From contig NZ_JACIDS010000002.1 in NCBI RefSeq assembly GCF_014196455.1, positions 744,001-808,000 of the forward strand: a stretch of 64,000 bases of DNA, written 5' to 3'. The stretch is from Kaistia hirudinis. Its GTDB lineage: Bacteria > Pseudomonadota > Alphaproteobacteria > Rhizobiales > Kaistiaceae. Of this stretch, positions 60,012-64,000 are shown piece by piece. Each line of letters begins with the position of its first letter. Within the stretch, counting starts at the first letter, position 1. The notes under the pieces were generated by a model. The model did no database searches and was not told the origin of the DNA. It saw only the letters and a program-made list of their open reading frames with translations. The position numbers and the translations under genes were made by a program.

Positions 60012-60692
60012 ATGCGGATACTGGTCGTCGAGGACGACAAGGACTTGAACCGGCAGCTGGCCGATGCGTTTCGCGAGGCCGGCTATGTGGTCGACGCGTC
60101 GCATGACGGCGAGGAGGGGCATTTCCTCGGCGACACCGAGCCCTATGACGCCGTCATTCTCGATATCGGCCTGCCGCGCATGGACGGCATCAGCGTGCTC
60201 GAGGCCTGGCGCCGCGCGGGCCGCAAGATGCCGGTGCTGATCCTCACGGCGCGCGACCGCTGGAGCGACAAGGTGCAGGGCATCGACGCGGGCGCGGATG
60301 ACTATGTCGCCAAGCCCTTCCACATCGAGGAGGTGCTTGCCCGCATCCGCGCGCTGGTGCGCCGCGCCGCCGGCCATGCCTCGAACGAAATCGAATGCGG
60401 CTCGCTCCGCATCGACACCAAGGCCGGCCGCGTCACCGTCGACGGCAATCCGGTGAAGCTCACCTCGCATGAGTACCGTGTGCTCGAATATCTGATGCAC
60501 CACCGCGACCGGGTCGTGTCGCGCACCGAGCTGACCGAGCACCTCTACGACCAGGACTTCGACCGCGATTCGAACACGATCGAGGTCTTTGTCGGTCGCC
60601 TGCGCAAGAAGATCCCCGCGGAGATCATCGATACCGTGCGGGGGCTCGGCTACCGGATCGTGACGCCGGGCGGCACAACGGGCGGTTCATGA
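60012..60692 (+). CDS. feuP: OmpR-family response regulator (FeuP-like)
   Basis: A 226-residue regulator. The receiver domain has the acidic pocket EDD (7-9), the phosphorylated Asp51 in VILDIGLP and Lys in VAKPF. The C-terminal winged helix has KLTSHEYRVLEYLMHH and NTIEVFVGRLRKKI. The whole pattern, including DGEEGHFLGDTEPYDAV, matches rhizobial FeuP. FeuP acts on genes for cyclic glucan export in Sinorhizobium; targets here are unknown. Overlaps the sensor gene by four bases. Confidence 0.9.
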   Translation: MRILVVEDDKDLNRQLADAFREAGYVVDASHDGEEGHFLGDTEPYDAVILDIGLPRMDGISVLEAWRRAGRKMPVLILTARDRWSDKVQGIDAGADDYVAKPFHIEEVLARIRALVRRAAGHASNEIECGSLRIDTKAGRVTVDGNPVKLTSHEYRVLEYLMHHRDRVVSRTELTEHLYDQDFDRDSNTIEVFVGRLRKKIPAEIIDTVRGLGYRIVTPGGTTGGS

Positions 60693-62053
60693 GGCCGCGT
60701 TTCGATTCGCTCGCCTTCCGCCTCGTCGCCGGCGCGACGGTCTGGGCCGCGATCGCCCTGGTCGCCGCCGGCTTCGTGCTGTCTTCGCTCTATCGCGACA
60801 CGGTCGAGCGGGCCTTCGACGAGCGGCTCGGGGTCTATCTGAAGACGCTGGTGGGCAATCTCGCGGCACAGGCGCCCGGCGATCTGCGCGATCCCGGCAA
60901 TCTCGGCGAACAGCGCTTCGAGCTCGTCTATTCCGGCTGGTACTGGCAGGTGCAGCAGGCGAATGGCCAGGTCGTCATGGCCTCCCGCTCTCTGGCGACC
61001 GACACGCTGGATCTCGCGCTCGCCAAGCCGCTCGGGCGAATCGACGGTCTGCAATCCGCGACGCTCACCGGGCCCAGCGACCAGAAACTGCGGCTGCTGC
61101 ACCGCACCTTCACCTTCGATGCCGATCACCGCTACGAGGTGATGGTCGCTGGCAATGTCAGCGATCTGGAAAAGGAAATCCGCTCCTTCCAGGCCTCGAT
61201 CGCCGTGACGCTGTCGGCCTTCGGCATCGGCCTGATCGCGCTTATCGGCGTGCTGGTGCGCTGGGGCCTCAATCCGCTCGATCGCGTGCGCCGCGGGCTC
61301 TCCGAACTGAGGTCCGGCCGCGAGCAGCGTTTCGAGGGGCCGTTCCCGGCCGAGCTCGAGCCGCTGGCGCGCGAACTCAACGCGCTGATCAGTTCCAACC
61401 AGGCGATCATCGAGCGCGCGCGCACCCATGTCGGCAATCTCGCCCATGCGCTCAAGACCCCGCTCAGCGTCATCACCAACGAGGCGCGGGCGAGTGATGG
61501 GCCGCTGGCCGAGAAGGTCAGCGAGCAGGCCGAGATGATGCGGGTCCAGATCAATCACCATCTGGAGCGGGCCCGCATTGCGGCGCGCTCCAAGGTGATC
61601 GGCGTCGTCACCGAGGTGGAGCCGATCACGGCCCGCCTCGTCCGCGCCATGCGGCGCATCCATCTCGACCGCGATCTCGCGATCGAGGCGAGCGTGCCGG
61701 CCGGCGCGAAATTCCGCGGCGAACAGCAGGATTTCGAAGAGATGGTCGGCAATCTCGTCGACAATGCCTGCAAATGGGCGCGGAGCGAGGTCGCGCTGAC
61801 CTGCACGCTCGAGACGGCCACTTCGGACGAGCATTGGCTCGTTCTCCGCGTCGACGACGATGGTCCTGGCCTTTCCGAGGACCAGATGGCGGAGGCCACG
61901 CGCCGCGGCCGCCGGCTCGACGAGAGCAAGCCGGGCTCCGGCCTCGGCCTCTCCATCGTGTCCGATCTCGCCGCGATCTATGGCGGCAGTTTCACCATGC
62001 GCCGCTCGGCGCTGGGTGGCCTCTCGGCCGAGCTGCGGCTCCCGGCCGCTTGA
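60689..62053 (+). CDS. feuQ: sensor histidine kinase (FeuQ-like)
   Basis: A 454-residue membrane kinase: two helices (about 10-32 and 170-192) flank a periplasmic domain, then HAMP-like LNPLDRVRRGLSELRSG, an unusual H box LAHALKTPLSVI with His253, N box DNACKWA, and the G boxes DDDGPGL and GSGLGLSIV. This H box is shared by PhoQ-type kinases. It pairs with FeuP and may be restrained by the small periplasmic protein encoded two genes upstream. Confidence 0.9.
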   Translation: MRPRFDSLAFRLVAGATVWAAIALVAAGFVLSSLYRDTVERAFDERLGVYLKTLVGNLAAQAPGDLRDPGNLGEQRFELVYSGWYWQVQQANGQVVMASRSLATDTLDLALAKPLGRIDGLQSATLTGPSDQKLRLLHRTFTFDADHRYEVMVAGNVSDLEKEIRSFQASIAVTLSAFGIGLIALIGVLVRWGLNPLDRVRRGLSELRSGREQRFEGPFPAELEPLARELNALISSNQAIIERARTHVGNLAHALKTPLSVITNEARASDGPLAEKVSEQAEMMRVQINHHLERARIAARSKVIGVVTEVEPITARLVRAMRRIHLDRDLAIEASVPAGAKFRGEQQDFEEMVGNLVDNACKWARSEVALTCTLETATSDEHWLVLRVDDDGPGLSEDQMAEATRRGRRLDESKPGSGLGLSIVSDLAAIYGGSFTMRRSALGGLSAELRLPAA

Positions 62054-62147
62054 CGCTCCGTCACCCGAAATCCAAATTTCCGCCATTGTGTCGGCGCAAG
62101 GGGCGCCGGACCCGGAGGGCGGCCTTCGGGGTGTCACGTGAGGCATA

Positions 62148-62606
62148 ATGCGTCTTGCTCCTTTGATCGTTCTCGCCACAGCGCCTTTCGCGCTGGCAGC
62201 CTGCCAGACTCCCTCCAACCAGCAGGTCGGCATCGTGACCGGCTCGGCGGTCGGTGCGGCCGTCGGCAACCAGTTCGGCTCCGGCTCGGGCAAGGTCGCG
62301 TCGACGGTCGCTGGCGGGCTGATCGGCGCGTTCGTCGGCAATGCGATCGGCGTCAGCCTGGATGCGCAGGCGCAGCAGCGTGCGGAAGCGGCTCAGATGG
62401 CGGCGCTCGAATCCGGCCGCGCCGGGACGCCCGTTGCCTGGAGCGGCGGCAATGCCCGGGGCGAGGTCGTTCCCGGCCCGCGCTACAACGTCAACGCCGT
62501 TGAGTGCCGGGACTATACCCACCAGATCTGGATCGAAGGCCAGCCGCAGACGGCGCGCGGCACCGCCTGCCGGCAGGAAGACGGAAGCTGGCGCCCGATC
62601 AGCTGA
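62148..62606 (+). CDS. glycine-zipper 2TM lipoprotein (17 kDa antigen-like)
   Basis: A 152-residue outer-membrane lipoprotein. Lipobox ALAAC after a short signal. Glycine-zipper segment GIVTGSAVGAAVGNQFGSGSG and AGGLIGAFVGNAIG inserts in membranes. C-terminal domain has CRDYTHQIWIEGQPQTARGT. Homologues such as the rickettsial 17 kDa antigen and rhizobial surface proteins are stable, abundant and of unclear function. Confidence 0.9.
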   Translation: MRLAPLIVLATAPFALAACQTPSNQQVGIVTGSAVGAAVGNQFGSGSGKVASTVAGGLIGAFVGNAIGVSLDAQAQQRAEAAQMAALESGRAGTPVAWSGGNARGEVVPGPRYNVNAVECRDYTHQIWIEGQPQTARGTACRQEDGSWRPIS

Positions 62607-62768
62607 CATTCGCGCGCGATCTGACGGGAATTTGAGCGGACGCAAACGGCGTCGCGACAGTTTGCGCTATGCGGACGGTCCTTGGAATGGCTACAGCCTT
62701 TCAGCCTGCGTGCGGATGACGATGCATCCGCACGGGGAGGACAAGGCTGAAGAGGCCGCAGGAGACCG

Positions 62769-63893
62769 ATGCTGCTCTGGATCGCCATGGCCGTGCTCAC
62801 GGCCGTCGCCTCGCTCGTCGTCCTCGCTCCGCTCGGGCGGCGGGGGACGAGCGACGCTGCCGCCGATTCGGCCGGCTCGATCTATCGCGACCAGCTTGCC
62901 GAACTCGCGCGTGACCGCGAGGCGGGCCTGATCGCCGAATCCGAGGCCGAGGCCGCACGCATCGAAATCGCCCGCCGCCTGCTGAAGGTCACCGATGCCG
63001 GGGCCGATAGGCTGCGCGATGGCGCGACGCTTCGGCGCTTTGCGGTCCTCGTGGCGATCATCGGCCTGCCGCTGATCGCGGTCGGCACCTATCTCGCGAT
63101 CGGTTCGCCCAACCTCGCGGACCAGCCGCTGGCCGAACGCCGGCAGGCATCGAACGATTCGGAACTCGACGGGCTCGTCGCCAAGGTCGAGGCGCATCTC
63201 GCGGCCGAGCCGAACGACGGCAAGGGCTGGGAAGTGATCGGCCCGGTCTATATGCGCATGGGCCGCTTCGACGATGCGGCGCGCGCCTTCGACAATTCCC
63301 GTCGCCTGCTCGGCGCGACGCCGGATCGCGACGCGCTCTATGGGGAAGCGCTGGTCCGGATCCATGGCGGCCTGGTCACGGCTGATGCCGAGCAGGCCTT
63401 CGCGAGCGCGCTCAAGGCCGATCCGTCGAATGTTCGCGCCCGCTTCTACATCGCGATCGGGCTCGGTCAGTCCGGCCGGAAGGACGAGGCCGTCGCCGCG
63501 TGGAAGTCCCTGATCGATTCCGCGCCCGCCGATGCGCCCTGGCTCGATTCCGCCAAGGCCGAGCTTGCTGGGCTGGAAGGCGGAGCACCCATGGCTGCGG
63601 CTCCGGGCCCGACCGCCAACGATGTCGCGGCGGCGGCGGACCAGACCCCAGAACAGCGCCAGCAGATGATCGAAGGCATGGTTTCGGGCCTTGCGGCGCG
63701 TCTTGATGCCTCACCTGACGATCCGCAGGGATGGGCGCGCCTCTTCCGCGCCTATATCGTTCTGGGGCGTCAGGCGGACGCCGAGGCCGCGCTGGTGCGC
63801 GCCCGTGGCCTGCTCGCGGGAAAGAGCGACGTGCTCGCCGCCGTCGAGAAGGCGGCGGCTGATAACGGCATCAGCGCGAAGGCTGCGCCATGA
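62769..63893 (+). CDS. ccmI: cytochrome c maturation protein CcmI (CycH)
   Basis: A 374-residue membrane-anchored protein with two helices near the N-terminus (1-22 and 92-112) joined by a cytoplasmic coiled-coil stretch (YRDQLAELARDREAGLIAESEAEAAR, part). A periplasmic TPR domain follows (about 130-330). CcmI holds apocytochrome c for haem ligation and is usual before ccmE. AGGAG precedes the ATG. The two cytochromes c at 0.4-1.8 kb would need this pathway. Confidence 0.92.
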   Translation: MLLWIAMAVLTAVASLVVLAPLGRRGTSDAAADSAGSIYRDQLAELARDREAGLIAESEAEAARIEIARRLLKVTDAGADRLRDGATLRRFAVLVAIIGLPLIAVGTYLAIGSPNLADQPLAERRQASNDSELDGLVAKVEAHLAAEPNDGKGWEVIGPVYMRMGRFDDAARAFDNSRRLLGATPDRDALYGEALVRIHGGLVTADAEQAFASALKADPSNVRARFYIAIGLGQSGRKDEAVAAWKSLIDSAPADAPWLDSAKAELAGLEGGAPMAAAPGPTANDVAAAADQTPEQRQQMIEGMVSGLAARLDASPDDPQGWARLFRAYIVLGRQADAEAALVRARGLLAGKSDVLAAVEKAAADNGISAKAAP

Positions 63894-63930
63894 GGCGCTG
63901 GGCGAAGATGGAGAAAGCGGCGGAACGGTC

Positions 63931-64000
63931 ATGACGAGAAAGCAGCGACGCCTCAGCCTGATCGGTGCAGCAGGAGCGGTGCTCATGCTGGCCGTGGGCC
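63931..64000 (+). CDS. ccmE: haem chaperone CcmE, 3' end beyond window
   Basis: Only the first 23 codons are present: MTRKQRRLSLIGAAGAVLML, then AVG. This is the conserved start of CcmE, with a basic N-terminus and the single membrane helix. CcmE covalently binds haem in the periplasm and hands it to cytochromes. It lies 37 bases after ccmI on the same strand, in the standard order. Confidence 0.85.
   Translation, partial: MTRKQRRLSLIGAAGAVLMLAVG

Overview
The window is GC-rich, densely coded bacterial chromosome. It looks like a member of the Alphaproteobacteria order Hyphomicrobiales (Rhizobiales). The markers are a MucR/Ros zinc-finger regulator, a FeuN-FeuP-FeuQ-like two-component locus, a DnaA domain IV-only protein paired with a DUF6456 protein, a DUF1214/DUF1254 pair, a complete-looking Rhodobacter-type gene transfer agent (GTA) cluster, and many short palindromic repeats of the kind rhizobia carry. 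A Kaistia-like genus is possible, but the sequence alone does not settle it. No rRNA, tRNA or CRISPR array was seen.

Layout. 1-6.1 kb holds housekeeping and stress genes: a LOG-family protein cut by the window edge, a diheme cytochrome c with a cytochrome c'-like protein, Fe/Mn superoxide dismutase, a HAD hydrolase, a small secreted protein and oligopeptidase B. 6.26-13.64 kb is one tightly coupled operon for a multisubunit Na+/H+ antiporter. Its order is E-F-G-(MbhD+MbhE)-B-C-D-D-small protein-D, which matches the cation-transport half of archaeal membrane-bound hydrogenase rather than canonical MrpABCDEFG. 13.9-24.9 kb carries MucR, the DnaA-IV-like protein with DUF6456, SufE, a DUF5330 protein, a sensor histidine kinase overlapping a peptidoglycan-binding protein, DUF1491, DUF2336, a 58-residue protein, the DUF1254/DUF1214 pair and a class C beta-lactamase-like hydrolase. 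PBP1A and a YcgN-type cysteine-cluster protein follow.

28.4-30.6 kb is visibly more A/T-rich and looks acquired. It encodes one OLD-like ATPase-TOPRIM protein, a candidate stand-alone defence gene, and an alpha/beta-hydrolase remnant lies beside it. 31-39.3 kb is metabolic: an MFS permease, two aldo/keto reductases, a Tat-exported multicopper oxidase, and an electrophile-response-like set (old yellow enzyme, MarR regulator, NAD(P)H oxidoreductase) whose promoter sits inside a large inverted repeat. 39.4-41.8 kb holds a GSU2403-type nucleotidyltransferase, a lipoprotein and a well-formed candidate small RNA.

42.2-58.9 kb is the GTA structural cluster in RcGTA order: g1 small terminase, g2 large terminase, g3 portal, g4 protease, g5 capsid, g6-g8 connector and neck, g9 tail tube, g10 and its chaperone, g11 short tape measure, g12, g13, g14 peptidase, g15 megatron, then a DUF2793 protein. 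Its intergenic gaps are filled with palindromic repeats. One repeat lies inside a neck-region reading frame, and a GNAT acetyltransferase gene sits on the opposite strand between g8 and g9. Behind the cluster are a 74-residue membrane protein and a frameshifted holin-like membrane gene. The window closes with FeuN/FeuP/FeuQ-like signalling genes, a glycine-zipper lipoprotein and the start of a cytochrome c maturation operon (ccmI, ccmE).
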